Shown here piece by piece: positions 24,621-36,494 of a stretch of 64,000 nt of DNA. Source of the stretch: Neocallimastix lanati (nom. inval.) (taxonomy: Eukaryota > Neocallimastigomycota > Neocallimastigomycetes > Neocallimastigales > Neocallimastigaceae); assembly GCA_016946835.1 (NCBI GenBank), contig JACVTC010000094.1, positions 57,501 to 121,500 on the forward strand, written 5' to 3'. How positions within the stretch are numbered: the stretch's first letter is position 1; each line of letters opens with the position of its first letter. The notes under the pieces are model-generated. The model was not told the origin of the DNA, searched no databases, and worked only from the letters and a program-made list of their open reading frames with translations. Position numbers and translations under genes: made by a program.

Positions 24621-24818
24621 TTATATTATAAAATATATAAAACAGGCAAAAATTAAACCCTCAACCAGAGAACGTAAAGTAGATGCAAAGCTTTCTAGGC
24701 TTTTACAACTAATACCAGAACTTCATAAAGAATTAGAACAAAACTTAGTAGAATGAATATACTCTAAAGGAGACAATACATCTTTCTCTTTTTTTAGGAA
24801 GATTCCTCAACAATTTTA
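24621..24818 (+). other. Short unidentified plus-strand frame
   Basis: A basic 61-residue frame with [20 protein letters not shown] and ELHKELEQNLVE at its end lies between the gypsy RT fragment and the opposite-strand gag-protease fragment. I do not recognise it. Its composition is less AT-biased, so it is probably transposon-derived. Confidence 0.25.
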
Positions 24819-24824
24819 CTAGTA

Positions 24825-26160
24825 GGCTCTTCTTTTACTAAATGAGTTTCCGTTATCCATCAAAGACATACCTAATGTATTAATACTTTTATTCTTTCTT
24901 ATACCTTTTATATAGCAGGCAATCTTTTCCATAGCTTGGTCTTCAACAACAGGTGCAATGATATCAAACTTTTCAACAGAAGTAAAACGACATAATGATT
25001 TTACCATTGGATGAATAAAGAAATAGTTATCAACTATTAACTGGAACAAATTTCATTTTTTCTAATTTTAAATTTTTGATGAATTTTGACCTTAGTTTAG
25101 GATATAATCCAGGATTTGACCAAAAAAAATGTTACATTTGGTATTGGCCGAATCTTTAATAATTTCATAAGGTTTCATATTAGTTAATTTTGCTAAATTT
25201 GTATAACGTTCTCTTTTTGTATTAAATTTCGGTTCATTGATTTTTAATTTTGTTTCTTTAAATTCTACTTTTTTTATTAATTACTGTTCTTTGTAATTAT
25301 TAATAATTGAATCTTTGAAATTATCACTATTTTTGTTATTTGACTTATTGTTACAGGATGATTTGTCAACATAATTATTATTTTCATGTACCGATTCATT
25401 AAGATTTTTAATACAATTGTCTTTGTCCCCCTAGTATTGTTTTTTTGATTTAGATGAAAAATTAATTTCCTTTCTTGATTTAATACTTTTGTTATTTTTA
25501 ATATTACTATCCTGAGTTTTATTATTATTGACATTGATATTTTTATCATCATATTTATTACTTTCTTTATTAATTTTATATTTATTTTTATCAATATAAT
25601 TTTTAACTTCTTTATCTTTATTTAATTTATCATCATTAATAATATTATTATTATCATTTAAATCTTGAAAAAATTCATCTATTTTAATAATCTCCTAAGA
25701 GATAGCTATCTTTAAATTCTAACTTTTAGTTTAAATATTTTCCTTTTTGATAAATCAACTTCTCCTTCTATTTCTTCTTTCTCATCTTCATTTTTTTTTT
25801 TTTTTTTGGAAAATATCCTTTTTACTTGTCGTATTAGATTTAGCTTACCTAATTTCAGTTTCAGCATCTAAAGAAATCTCCTTTTTTTTTTTTGATAGCA
25901 TCAATAAAGTATTTCTTCTTCTAAAGAACAGTATTGGAATTTAAGGGTGAGTGTTAACACCTTTTTTAGTAGTTTAAACGCTCATTAGGGGAATTAGATG
26001 GGGCCACATATTTCCTCATTAACCATTCGATATTTCAAGTATTCGAAATGATTAAATATTGGACAGTTATACTTCTTATGACATTCATCCTTACAAAAAT
26101 AGCACATCTGCACTTTGTATTTACCCTTATTTAAGTTATTATTCAAACATAAATTAATGT
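24825..26160 (-). pseudogene. Gypsy-like gag and protease remnant
   Basis: Minus strand, high to low: a zinc knuckle CYFCKDECHKKYNC (C-x2-C-x4-H-x4-C) near 26100; a long Asn/Lys/Ser-rich gag stretch (25700-25280); a CNI.FGQ segment near 25120, equal to CNITFGQLLDAAPKLR at 58.9 kb; then a protease start with LMDNGNSFS near 24860, where active retropepsins have D-S/T-G. It is the same family as the gag-protease element at 58.2-60.2 kb but broken by frameshifts. It lies between two plus-strand gypsy pieces (24.0-24.6 and 26.2-27.3 kb), consistent with insertion into one older element. Confidence 0.65.
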
Positions 26161-26199
26161 TATAAATCAAATTTAAATCTAATGGTTTTATTAAGTGGC

Positions 26200-27330
26200 T
26201 TGATTTCTGTATATTAATTAAAGAATTTCTCCGAGATTGATAAACCGTTGTTCAAGATGACCTCTAAAGAGGAGAAGTTTCTGTGGAATGAAGAGAGTCT
26301 GGCAGCATTTCAAAAAATTAAAGGAAATGCTTACCTCTCCTGCAGTACTAGCTTTCCCTGATCTGGGAAAAAGAATAGTAAAGGTGATGCCTTCTCAAGA
26401 GTGGAGACTGAGAAGACAGAGGGTAAAGATTTTGATAAGGATAATTTTTTATGATCTGACCAAGTGGTAGAATTTAAAGATATTGATGGAGAAACAAGCC
26501 ACTTAGACCTAGCTACTAACTTTGTGGATGATATTAAGCAGACCTACCAACACGATTGACTAGGGAAACTAGAAAGATTGGTTGTATCTTAGTATACTAC
26601 GATAAATTAACCAAAATGATACACTTAAGTGGCTTCAAATTCGTTCCTAACGTCATCGAGACAGCGAATACTTTCTTAAGGGACATATATAGATTGTATG
26701 TATTTCCGAAGGTAATAACAACGAATCAAGGAACCCAATTAGAGTCAGGGATGGGAGAAACTGTTAGATGATAGATGAAAAATGGATGGATTACTTGTTC
26801 TTAGAAGAGTTTTACTATAATAATTCTATAAGTATTTATTCAACAGTCCCCATTCCTCATGCTATACAACTACCAAGTTAATAATTCACCTAAGATTGCA
26901 GACTTGATATATTTTTTAGGAGAAACAAAGATAATTGATAGATTTACCTACAATTTAGGAAACCTAAAACATATCCTTAGCTACCCTGTACAGATTATTA
27001 GACAAGGTACGGTCAAAGAATGTGGAGAACTACGACACTCCTCCCTTTTACAAGTTATCTACCAGAAAATTTGGACCTTTCAAAGTAATTAGAGTAGATG
27101 AAGCAAAGAAAAACTATACGCTCGATATTTTCTGTTCTCCATACTCAAACATGTAATAAGTGTTCCATGTTAGTGCTCGAGAACCATACTACAAGCTACC
27201 CAAGAAATTATTACTAGTTCCCACTGGGGACAAAACCATTATTCTCATATTAGGTTCTAAGAAACAACAAAACTGATACCAATATTTGCTATCGTGTAAG
27301 GACTAATAAAAACAAAATAACCTAAACCTA
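26200..27330 (+). pseudogene. Gypsy RNase H, integrase and chromodomain-like remnant
   Basis: Begins with PLFKMTSKEEKFLWNEES and FQKLKEMLTSPAVLAFPDL (RT-RNase H connection), then GDAFSRVETEK (family motif DALSR) with the RNase H centre missing. Integrase follows: ILVYYDKLTKMIHL near 26600 and FPKVITTNQGTQLE near 26720, where TNQG replaces the family's catalytic SDRG/TDNG aspartate region. The C-terminal module RKFGPFKVIRVDEAKKNYTL and VFHVSAREPY follows to about 27200. The last readable part, ILGSKKQQN then YQYLLSCKD, resembles a decayed chromodomain, which would place it among chromoviruses. Stops throughout. Confidence 0.7.
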
Positions 27331-27334
27331 TATA

Positions 27335-27650
27335 TATATAATCCTAACCCTCTATTTATGTATTAATTTATTTTATATTTATTAAATAATTATTTTTATA
27401 ATTATTGTTCATATAATTACTGTTTTTATAATTACTAAGAAATTTTTGTAATATTTAGTTTTTTTTTGAATTTAAACTAAAATTAATTATTTAAATTTAA
27501 CAGTTTTTCTTTATAGAATTATTGAATTAATTTTATACCAACAATTCATTTTTATTTTTATATTTATAAATACAATAATACTTGAACATAATTTAATCAG
27601 AATTAAATATAAAATAAATACATATAAAAGAATTTTTACTAAGAATTGTT
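27335..27650 (+). repeat. Gypsy LTR-like repeat, diverged copy
   Basis: Sequence around 27500-27640 (TAGAATTATTGAATTAATTT then CAATTCATTTTT…) is a diverged copy of stretches at about 44580-44720 and 61315-61460. It follows directly on the gypsy integrase/chromodomain remnant, so it is probably its 3' LTR. Exact ends are not visible. Confidence 0.5.
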
Positions 27651-28593
27651 TATTTTAAATCTAATAATATTACATTATAAATTTAATAAAACAAGTAAAT
27701 AATTATATTTAAAATAATTGTTTTTTTTTTTTTTTACAATATTATTTAATTAATTTTTAAAGAAATTTTGAAAAAAAAAAAAAAAAAAAGTGATAAATTT
27801 TTAATATTATTTAATTTGTTTGAATATTATATAATAATAATAAATTTTGGTTAAATTCAATAAAATGTTTTTAATAATATTATTTTAATAATATTAAAGT
27901 TAAATATTAATAATCTAAGTGAGAAATATTCTCTAAGAAGTGAGTATAGTTAAAATAATAATGAATTTGCTAATAATAACTACATAAATAATGTAGATTA
28001 CATGGATAAATATAAATTATACAAATATACAAACAAATAATAATTTTAATAAAAACATTATTTTAAATAAAAATAATGATAAAAGTAATAATGAGAAAAT
28101 TGAAAATATCAATACAATTAATGATATTTTAAATCTAATAATATTACATTATAAATTTAATAAAACAAGTAAATAATTATATTTAAAATAATTGTTTTTT
28201 TTTTTTTTACAATATTATTTAATTAATTTTTAAAGAAATTTTGAAAAAAAAAAAAAAAGTGATAAATTTTTAATATTATTTAATTTGTTTGAATATTATA
28301 TAATAATAATAAATTTTGGTTAAATTCAATAAAATGTTTTTAATAATATTATTTTAATAATATTAAAGTTAAATATTAATAATCTAAGTGAGAAATATTC
28401 TCTAAGAAGTGAGTATAGTTAAAATAATAATGAATTTGCTAATAATAACTACATAAATAATGTAGATTACATGGATAAATATAAATTATACAAATATACA
28501 AACAAATAATAATTTTAATAAAAACATTTTAAATAAAAATAATGATAAAAGTAATAATGAGAAAATTGAAAATATCAATACAATTAATGATAT
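27651..28593 (+). repeat. 474-bp tandem duplication inside a copia element
   Basis: 27651-28124 is repeated head-to-tail at 28125-28593 with near-identity. Differences are in the poly-T and poly-A lengths and one small deletion (ACATTATTTTAAAT versus ACATTTTAAAT). The unit encodes an Asn-rich stretch (EYS..NNNEFANNNYINN) that looks like the linker between copia integrase and RT and leads into the copia RT downstream. Confidence 0.92.
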
Positions 28594-29982
28594 AAAACAA
28601 GAAATTTTAATTAAGAAGAGAAAATCAGATAAAATGAAAAATACTCATTTTTTGTTAAATAAACTGAAAGAACTTACTCAAAAGTCAAATGAACAAATGA
28701 AGAAATATCAAACTAATGCTAATCAAACAGGATACACTTTAAACAATAATAGCAATTGTAGTACAAAATAAATTTGATATTCATCAAATGGACATCAAGG
28801 CTACATATTTAAATGCTAAATTAGAAGAAGATATATATATATGAATTTACCATAAGGAATGAATCAAAAAGGATATTGCAAATTAAACAAAGCATTATAC
28901 GAACTTAAGCTATCCGACAGAATGTGGAATGAAACTCTAAATAAGGTATTGCTAAAATTAAACTTTAAAAGATTCTTAAGTGATCCTTGTGTATATATTT
29001 AGAAAGATGAAAGTAATAATATTAAGTGTTTATTAGCAGTTTATGTGGATGATATAATTGTAACTGGTATTTCAAAAGAAGTAAATAAAACAAAATCTTT
29101 AATAAAAGAAGATTTTGAAGCAACTGATGTAGATGAAGTTGATTATATTATAGGTATAAAATTTGTTAAATGTAAAGATGATTATTTTATAAAATCAAAA
29201 GTAATATTTAGAAGATATATTAAATAAATTTGAAATAAACAAATATAAACCTACTTCAAATACGATTCCAATCAAAAATAATATATTAAAATCAAAGAAA
29301 TTTTATCCAACGAAATACAAACAAGCTATTGGATTTTTATTATACTTAGCTATAAGTACGAGACCTGACGTCCTTTTTTCAGAAAGTAGAGTTTCAAGAA
29401 GATCTAAAGATCCCATTTATGAAGATTGGTATAATGTAATAAAAATATATAGATATCTAAAAGGTATGTCTGATTATGGAATTAAATTTACATAATAATA
29501 AATTCGAATTCATAGTCTACATAGATACAGATTTAGGTGGTGATAAAGATACTAGAAGATCTACTACAGGATTCGTGATGTTAATGAATTCAGCTCCAAC
29601 AAGTTGGTATTCTGAACTCCAACACTGTGTTTCTGTTTCTACTGCAGAAAGTGAATATTATAATATACATAAATGTGCAAAACATTGTCTTTGGTATAGA
29701 AACATTTTTAAAGAACTTGAATTTAATAATAATAGTATAATACTAAATACTGACAATAAAGCCGTTATTTATAATTACGAAAATGAAACGATTAATCCGA
29801 AGTCTAAACATATCGATTTGAGATATCATAGTATAAGGGAATTAATAAAAGAAAAATATATAAACTTAAAATATGTTAAATCCGAATATAATTTATTAGA
29901 CGGATTTGCAAAATATCTAAACACTACTCTGAATAAATTCAGAGAAAACATCCTCACTAACTTTAAGGATCTTAAACTTTAG
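28594..29982 (+). pseudogene. Copia reverse transcriptase and RNase H
   Basis: After an Asn/Lys-rich linker come RT pieces: FDIHQMDIKATYLNAKLEED near 28775, the catalytic YVDDIIVTG at 29041-29067 and VDYIIGIKF. The thumb and connection follow: YKQAIGFLLYLAISTRPDVL and YNVIKIYRYLKGMSDYGIKF. The final 168-residue stretch (29476-29982) is an intact copia RNase H with DTDLGGDKDTRRSTTGFV, SWYSELQHCVSVSTAESEYY, ILNTDNKAV and NPKSKHIDLRYHSIRELIKE. Upstream parts carry several stops, and integrase, protease and gag are absent, so the copy is defective. It is close in sequence to the minus-strand element at 37.9-43.5 kb. Confidence 0.85.
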
Positions 29983-29988
29983 GGGGAA
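29976..29988 (+). promoter_or_regulatory. Polypurine tract
   Basis: TTTAGGGGGAA lies immediately before the LTR start TGTTAGAG. It matches the AACTTTAGGGAGAA tract of the copia at 38.2 kb (minus strand) and serves as the plus-strand primer in family members. Confidence 0.8.
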
Positions 29989-30235
29989 TGTTAGAGATAA
30001 AGTTTAATATCTTGAATAATGAATAATAATTTAGTGTATGTAACTTAGGGTTAGTATATTTATTTATATTTAATTATAAAATTAAATATGTATGTTATGT
30101 AAATGTATGAGGAGCATGCCTGACATGCATTAGAATTTTACATGTACAAACAAATATAGTTAAATTAAATTTTTAAGTATTGTAAATGATTATAATCATA
30201 AATAATATAATTAAAATTAATAATAACCTTTAACA
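29989..30235 (+). repeat. Copia 3' LTR (247 bp)
   Basis: Starts TGTTAGAGATAAAGTTTAAT directly after the polypurine tract and ends CCTTTAACA. The first bases match the LTR start of the copia at 37.9-43.5 kb (TGTTAGAG). No 5' LTR copy was found in the window. Confidence 0.8.
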
Positions 30236-30279
30236 AAAATAATAATAATTATATAAATTCTTAATATTTTTTAATAAAA

Positions 30280-31310
30280 TCATTTTTTAGTGATTGGTTC
30301 AATACATTCATTTTGAAAATGTAAACGGCTTAACCAATCGGCAATTTTATTTGTCTTTCCCATAATGTGGAAACCTTGAACATTGAATTCCAATAATCTT
30401 TCGATATATCTTTTTCAACGGTTATCTACTATTTTTCGAGATTTTCCGTTAATGATATCTTTTGATGCTTTATTATCAGTTAAACAGATGATTGATTTAT
30501 AAGTATTTGATAAAATATATGTAAAATGTTCCAAATTTCTTATAATAGATAATAATTCTTTATAGAACATTGAATAATGTAATTGTATTTTATCAAATTT
30601 GAATGAATAAAATCCAATCAATTTAATTTTCTTATTTTTATGTAATTGTATTATTCAATTTTTGTTATTGTTTGATTCTTTAAGAGTATTTAGTACAAGA
30701 CTAACGGAATTTGGTAAAGGGCTCCATCTCCAGCAAATTCGGAAGCATCGGAAATCAAAAGGAATTGTTAGCTGAAAGTAAATGAGTCTCTTAGAAAAAT
30801 TGCGTATTAATAACAGAAAAGAATACATCTTTTAACTTTATTTACATATTGAAAACAGAATGATTGTCAGAAAGGAGTTTAATGATCGAGACAAAATTGG
30901 AAATAAAGTCAGTAAATAATATTTGTAATTGTATTACTGAGCTCACCGTTCCAGATCTGGAATCTTCTTGAGTGTCTGCCTTACAAACAGATTCATATAC
31001 CGTTGTCGCAATACCGTTTTATAAACTACTGGATTCCGGTTCTTTTCTGGAAGATCCTAAAGTAATACTTTTGGAGTGAGAGCTTAATATTGTAAAATAA
31101 GTACTAATGCCTGATGAATAGTTAAAATCGAAATTTACAGTGATGGAGCATTTGGAACAGCTACCCTTACCATAATTAATAGATGCTACTACTCCTTTAT
31201 TTATATCGATCATATATCCTTTGTGGATATGTACATTTTGAATTCTCCTTAATTCGTTACTATATTGGTTTGCTAATCCTGATTTATTATTTAAAGGGTA
31301 CATTTATTTT
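30280..31310 (-). pseudogene. Gypsy-type RNase H and upstream polyprotein remnant
   Basis: Minus strand. Near 30740 ISDASEFAGDGALYQ is the start of an RNase H domain. It continues with FYKELLSIIRNLEHFTYIL and the catalytic LTDNKA (about 30480), then WKRYIERLLEFNVQGFHIMG and ADWLSRLHF before a stop near 30290. The WLSRL end matches LTR-retrotransposon RNase H. At 31019-31303 a 94-residue frame (MYPLNNKSGLANQYSNELRR…) is likely an upstream part of the same polyprotein, but I do not recognise its domain. No LTRs assigned. Confidence 0.6.
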
Positions 31311-31491
31311 AAATATCACTATTTAAGTCATTCATATCATTGATATATTCATCAATTTCAGTCCTATCCCCGGTGTCCGTTGGTGAATCCGTTGTATATT
31401 AATTATCTATTGTTGGTTTAAGGTTTGCACTTTTAAGGTTATTTCAACATTTAAAATATTGATTAGAGTTTTCAAAACTGATTAATAACAA
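31311..31491 (-). other. Coding-like remnant upstream of the RNase H piece
   Basis: The minus strand reads TTDSPTDTGDRTEIDEYIND in an otherwise stop-containing stretch. It is probably part of the same decayed polyprotein as the RNase H remnant. Confidence 0.3.
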
Positions 31492-31674
31492 TTTAAATTG
31501 AAAAATTAATTTTATTTTCATTTTTTTTTTTTTTAAAAAAATTTCATTTATTTTAAATTGAAAAATTAATTTTATTTTCATTTTATTTTTTTTAAAAAAT
31601 TTCATTTATTTTAAATTGAAAAATTAATTTTATTTTCATTTTATTTTTTTAAAAAATTTCATTTATTTTAAATT
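31492..31674. repeat. Three tandem copies of a 59-bp unit
   Basis: Each unit reads TTTAAATTGAAAAATTAATT, then TTATTTTCATTTT, a poly-T run and AAAAAATTTCATTTA. Copies begin near 31492, 31552 and 31610 and differ mostly in poly-T length. Confidence 0.9.
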
Positions 31675-32612
31675 TATTTATTTTATTTTATTATTTTAAT
31701 TTATATTATTATTTTCGTCAATTTTTACTTATTTATATTTTACCCTTTATTTTATTTCATTTTATTTTATATAATGAGTACTAATTATTTAGTTATTTAG
31801 TATTAAATTGTTTATTTTATTATTTATATTAAAATTTTATTATTTTGTAATTTTCAACTTAAATATATTTTATTTTTATGGTTGTTTTTAATTTAATTTT
31901 TTTTATTTTTTATTATTTTATTTTATTATTTCAAGTGTAGAGGTGAAAACCTATGCAAAACCTAGCGATACCATACTTTTAATTTGATTTGTTAATTCTT
32001 GGAAAGAATATCCTTTAATTCTTGATGAATAAGAGTTTGTTCTTTAACGTTTCGGTTTAATACTAAAGATTATCACTTATAGATATGACAGGTTCTTGTT
32101 ATAAGTATGGCGAGAGCAGTAGTTTATTTGACTGTTCTTTTGTTCAGTCACCGGTTGAAGCCAATTTCTGATTATAGGAGTAGAAACTTCTTTTAAAAGA
32201 AAGCACCATTAAGTTCATTTATAGTAATAATTAGTAGTAAGAAAGAGATATTGTTTCAGGCCAATATTTCTTAATTAAAACCTTTAATTTATAAGATTAA
32301 TTTTGGTTTTAATAATATTATTTATTTATTTATTTTATTGTAAATAATCAATTGTTATAAAAATTATATATTTTTTACTTTTATTTAGAGAAAAAATTAT
32401 TTATATTATTATTTCTATAGCTAAGAATCCATTACCTAAATTATAATCATATATAATACAAGTATTTTAAGAAAAATAAAATTATTAATTTATTAAGAAA
32501 TTACATATTATTTATATAAAATTATTTATAAAGGTGTCAGTTCTATTCATTGATTTATAACCTATTTTATTGAATAAACTATTATAATAAACTAAAAATA
32601 AATAAAAATATT
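31675..32612 (-). other. AT-rich DNA with a faint coding-like island
   Basis: 31930-32230 is less AT-rich. On the minus strand it contains SYSSRIKGYSFQELTNQIKS followed by MVSLGFA, which could be the N-terminal edge of an LTR-retrotransposon RT. The match is too weak to name. The rest is non-coding. Confidence 0.3.
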
Positions 32613-32800
32613 TTTAATAATTGGTTCTATACATTCATTTTTCGAAGTAATCGGCTTTACCATTCAGCGATTTCATTTGTTTTTCATTTAATGTGGAAAT
32701 ATTGGACATTAAATTCCAATAATCTTTCAATATATCTTTTTCTTCGGTTGTCTACTATTTTTTGAGATTTTTATTAATAATGCTTTCTGAGACTTTATTA
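32613..32800 (-). pseudogene. Second copy of the gypsy RNase H 3' end
   Basis: This stretch repeats, with about 15-20% change, the sequence at 30290-30480 (TTGGTTC.ATACATTCATTTT, then GGTTGTCTACTATTTTT.GAGATTTT). It is therefore a separate decayed copy of the same RNase H end. Confidence 0.7.
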
Positions 32801-32976
32801 AGAGAAATGTGTGTGAGACAGTTGTTAGATAGTTTTAAATATGTAGACAAGTATAATTATTATACTTAAATAAATATTTGTAATCATAATAATAAAATTA
32901 AATAAATAAATAAATAATATTTTAATGAATTTAATTAATAAATCTCAACAATACATCCTCAAACTAGAGTTATATA

Positions 32977-33112
32977 TCAAAATTTAATTATAAAAATTTA
33001 ATAATTAAAATTTAATAATAAAAGTTTAATAATAAAAATTTAATAATAAAAGTTTAATAATAAAAATTTAATAATAAAAGTTTAATAATAAAAATTTAAT
33101 AATAAAAATTTA
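32977..33112. repeat. Tandem repeat of AATTTAATAATAAAAG-type units
   Basis: About nine copies of a 14-15-bp unit alternating AAAATTTAATAAT and AAAGTTTAATAAT. Non-coding. The flanking 32801-32976 and 33113-34520 stretches are AT-rich with no gene seen. Confidence 0.85.
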
Positions 33113-34534
33113 ACAAAATATAATAATAATTGAATATAAATATAATAAATTATTAAAATATTATTATAAAATATTACAATATTAAATAAAAGATAATAAT
33201 TAATACATTTTCAAATTATTTATAACTAATTTAATAACTGTTAAGTATTAGTGATCTAAAACAACGTAGTAACATATTCGTATATTTAATAATAATTATT
33301 AAATATTTTTTTGATAATAATTTTTATAATATATTATTAGTTATTCATTATTATATTATAATTATTATTATAATATATATTAAATTATATATTTATTTTA
33401 TATTTATATATTATTATATTAGAATATAATAATATTCTTATATTTAACTTTAATAGAACTTAAATAATCTTATTTTATTTTATATTATATAATATAATAT
33501 TATGGATTTTTTATATTTATTTTATATTCTTACATATAGTATATCTTATCTTCTTCCAAATTACCTTTAAAATTTTGGGATTCAGCTATTCTAAGTGCTT
33601 ATCGTCTTTACAACTTAAAGCAACATCATTGTAATAATTAACTTAAACTTGATAAAGTATTTTTTAATAAACTTATTGATATTTCCCTCTTAAAAATTTT
33701 TGGTTGTAGAGTATAAAGTTTTGATTTAAAAAATAGATTATAAGTCAAAAATTATAATAACACTAAATAACACAAAAATGTTTTATAAACAAATAAGTTT
33801 TATTATATTTAGATTTTAAAATAATCTTTATTAATTATTAGTGTTATTAACAATAAATCGTTAATAACAATTACATCGATTAAAATACATGAAATTTGGT
33901 TAACTATTTATATTTTTATCTTATTACATTTAGAATATATAATTCCTATTGAATTATATTATCTAACTATTTATTTAAAAACAATACTAACCTAAACTAA
34001 TAATAAATAATTAACTATTACTAAATAAAGAGAATTATAATTAATAACTAAAATAAATATAAACAATTTCAATCGAGCTCATTTATTATTTATTTATTAT
34101 TTAAATATTATTAATAAATTCTTATTATATTTTCTATTTAAAATTAATATAAAAGTTGTCATAATTATTTAATATGATTTTAGCATAAAATGCCGCAAGT
34201 TTCAACATGACTAATTGCATAGTTTCATGTTGTTAATTTATCTTGTAAAAAACCTTAACTCTTATTATTTAAATTAAATTACATAAAAAGAAATGATTTT
34301 CAATTACTAGTTTCACAAGAGAAATTTTTAATTTATTAATATGATTGGGAAGAAGTCGAAGTTTTGTTTAAAATTATTTGCAATAATTTTATACACGTGA
34401 TTTTTAATAGATTTATTTCAATTTTACTTAAATTTATGATTAAATTTAATTAAAATTTATAAAGATATTAATAATATCTTTACATAGAGTATATTTTTAC
34501 AATAATCACATGAAAAATAAACTTGATAATAATA

Positions 34535-35500
34535 CTAAACCTTGATTTTTCTTGATTTACATCAAACTCTTCCTGGTTCTATGAAAACCACGTTTTTATC
34601 TTCAGATTATGTTGATTCTTTATTTGATATTACTGATTCACCAATGGAGGGGGAGCATTCTAACAATAATTCACAATTAATGAATAATAAACAATCAAAT
34701 AATAATTCAAATATTTCAAATAATAATACTAATAGTAATAACTTAGATAATATTAATTTTGAAAAACAAAATATTTATGAAAGTAATAGCAATTATTTCA
34801 ATAACAATATTAATAATACTGAAATTACTAAAAGAAATGATAATAATAAACAAACAGAATCAATAAATAGTAACAATATTAAATCAATCAATAATCAAAA
34901 TAATAAAATAAACTTTAATGATGAAATGATATTAAAAATAAAACTATTAATAATGAAGTCACTAAAGAAAATATTTCAAATCTGGAAAAGAAAAGTAAAG
35001 TTTTAAACATCAAATTTAATAATCTATCAAATTATGAAGAAGCAATTAACTCTCGTGACTCAAAACAATGGAAACAAGCAACTGACAAAGAATTAAACAA
35101 TATGTATAATCAAAGAGTTATGAAAAGAACAAATAAAAATCTTCATAACGCGACACTAATTGATGGAAGGTGGATATTTACAACAAAAGATGACGGAATC
35201 AAAAAGGCTAGATTGGTAGCCAAAGGTTTCAAACAAAAGGAAGGTATTGATTATTCAAACACATATTCACCAACTGTACAAGCAGACAGTCTTAGAATAA
35301 CTATTGCAATAGCTGCTAGATATAACTAGAATTTAAAACAATTAGATATAAAGGTAACTTACTCAAATGCATAATTAAAAGAAAAAATTTACATTAAAAT
35401 TCTTAAAGGCGATGAAATTATAAAAGGCAAGTATTGGTTATTAGAAAAGGCACTTTACAGTTTAAAACAAGCTAGTAGAAAGTGATATAATGAAATCTCT
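34535..35500 (+). pseudogene. Copia integrase end, Asn-rich linker and RT N-terminus
   Basis: Starts with DLHQTLPGSMKTTFLSSDYV, equivalent to FEDVPGNSPAPFSIPEF of the 40.6-kb element, then over 90 residues rich in Asn/Ser (NNNSQLMNNKQSNNNSN…). After a frameshift comes the RT: YEEAINSRDSKQWKQATDKE, LIDGRWIFTTKDDGIKKARL, VAKGFKQKEGIDYSNTYSPT, QLDIKVTYSNA and LEKALYSLKQASRK (35090-35485). The catalytic box and everything beyond are lost; 35500-35990 is only faintly readable. In-frame TAGs show decay. Confidence 0.8.
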
Positions 35501-36099
35501 AATTTCTTAATCAGTATTAGTATTATATAATAAAAATGAGATCTTAATAATTATAAAAAATATTCCTACCTAATCTTTGTAAAATTAATAAAGTCCTTGA
35601 CAATGATCTCTGTACAAGTTGCCGGAATTTATAGAAGATTCGACTGTAATAAAACAAACCTCTTTAAATTCCTTTAAACTTTAGATTACCTCGGAATATT
35701 TTATTTAATCCAAAAAATCAATATGAATAGGAATACAATTTAAATAAATTTCCTAGGATAAGTAAATAGATAAAAACTACATTTAAATAAAATTTAGTGA
35801 TATAATGTGACCAGTATAATTTTAAGGAATATTCTATCAAATACAATATCTTTCACAGAAGAAAATTAGAAAATCCTAAAACTATGGAACATTGAAAATT
35901 TTATTCATGTGTCTCTATTCTTAAAAAGAAACTTCTGTAATCAAGTGAATGGATAACAAGAAGTTGAACGACGCTCTACTGAAAAATCCTAGGCACAACT
36001 TCAGCCATAGATAACTTTCCTAGGCCACAACGAGTAAGACAACCTTACAGGAGAAGTTCGAGTTATCGCTGCGTTCTGAGTATTACTGTTAGTACTAAA

Positions 36100-36494
36100 G
36101 GGCCAATATCTCAAGAAAATTTAGAACTACTGAAGAATTAGAGAAGAAACATTACTCTGCTTGGATTGAAGGATTTAACGAAAAATTGGCCAATAACTTG
36201 CCTAAGTATAGGCCATATGATTGTGCTATAGAATTAAAGGAAGATGTCACTTTCTTTAATGTTCCTATATATCCTACGTCCAAGGAAGAAGACGAAGAGA
36301 TTCGGTAATACCTTAAGGATAACTTGGCTAATGGATTTATCAGAAGATCCATCTCTCCTGTTGCACATCCAGTGCTATTCCAAAGAAAGAAGAATAGGGA
36401 GCTCCGCCTATATATCGACTATAGGTAGTTGAACCAGCAAATTCTATGGAACTCAATCCCGCTCTCCTTAATCACTGTTGTTTTAGAGGCTATG
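36100..36494 (+). pseudogene. Gypsy reverse transcriptase, 5' part (interrupted)
   Basis: Reads KKHYSAWIEGFNEKLANNLP, KYRPYDCAIELKEDVTFFNV, DNLANGFIRRSISPVAHPVL and KKNRELRLYIDYR, stop, LNQQI, ending SIPLSLITVVLEAM at 36494. This is the fingers/palm start of a Ty3/gypsy RT. Two in-frame stops are visible. It continues in the same frame at 37091 once the intervening 587-bp insert and one target-site copy are ignored. Confidence 0.85.
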
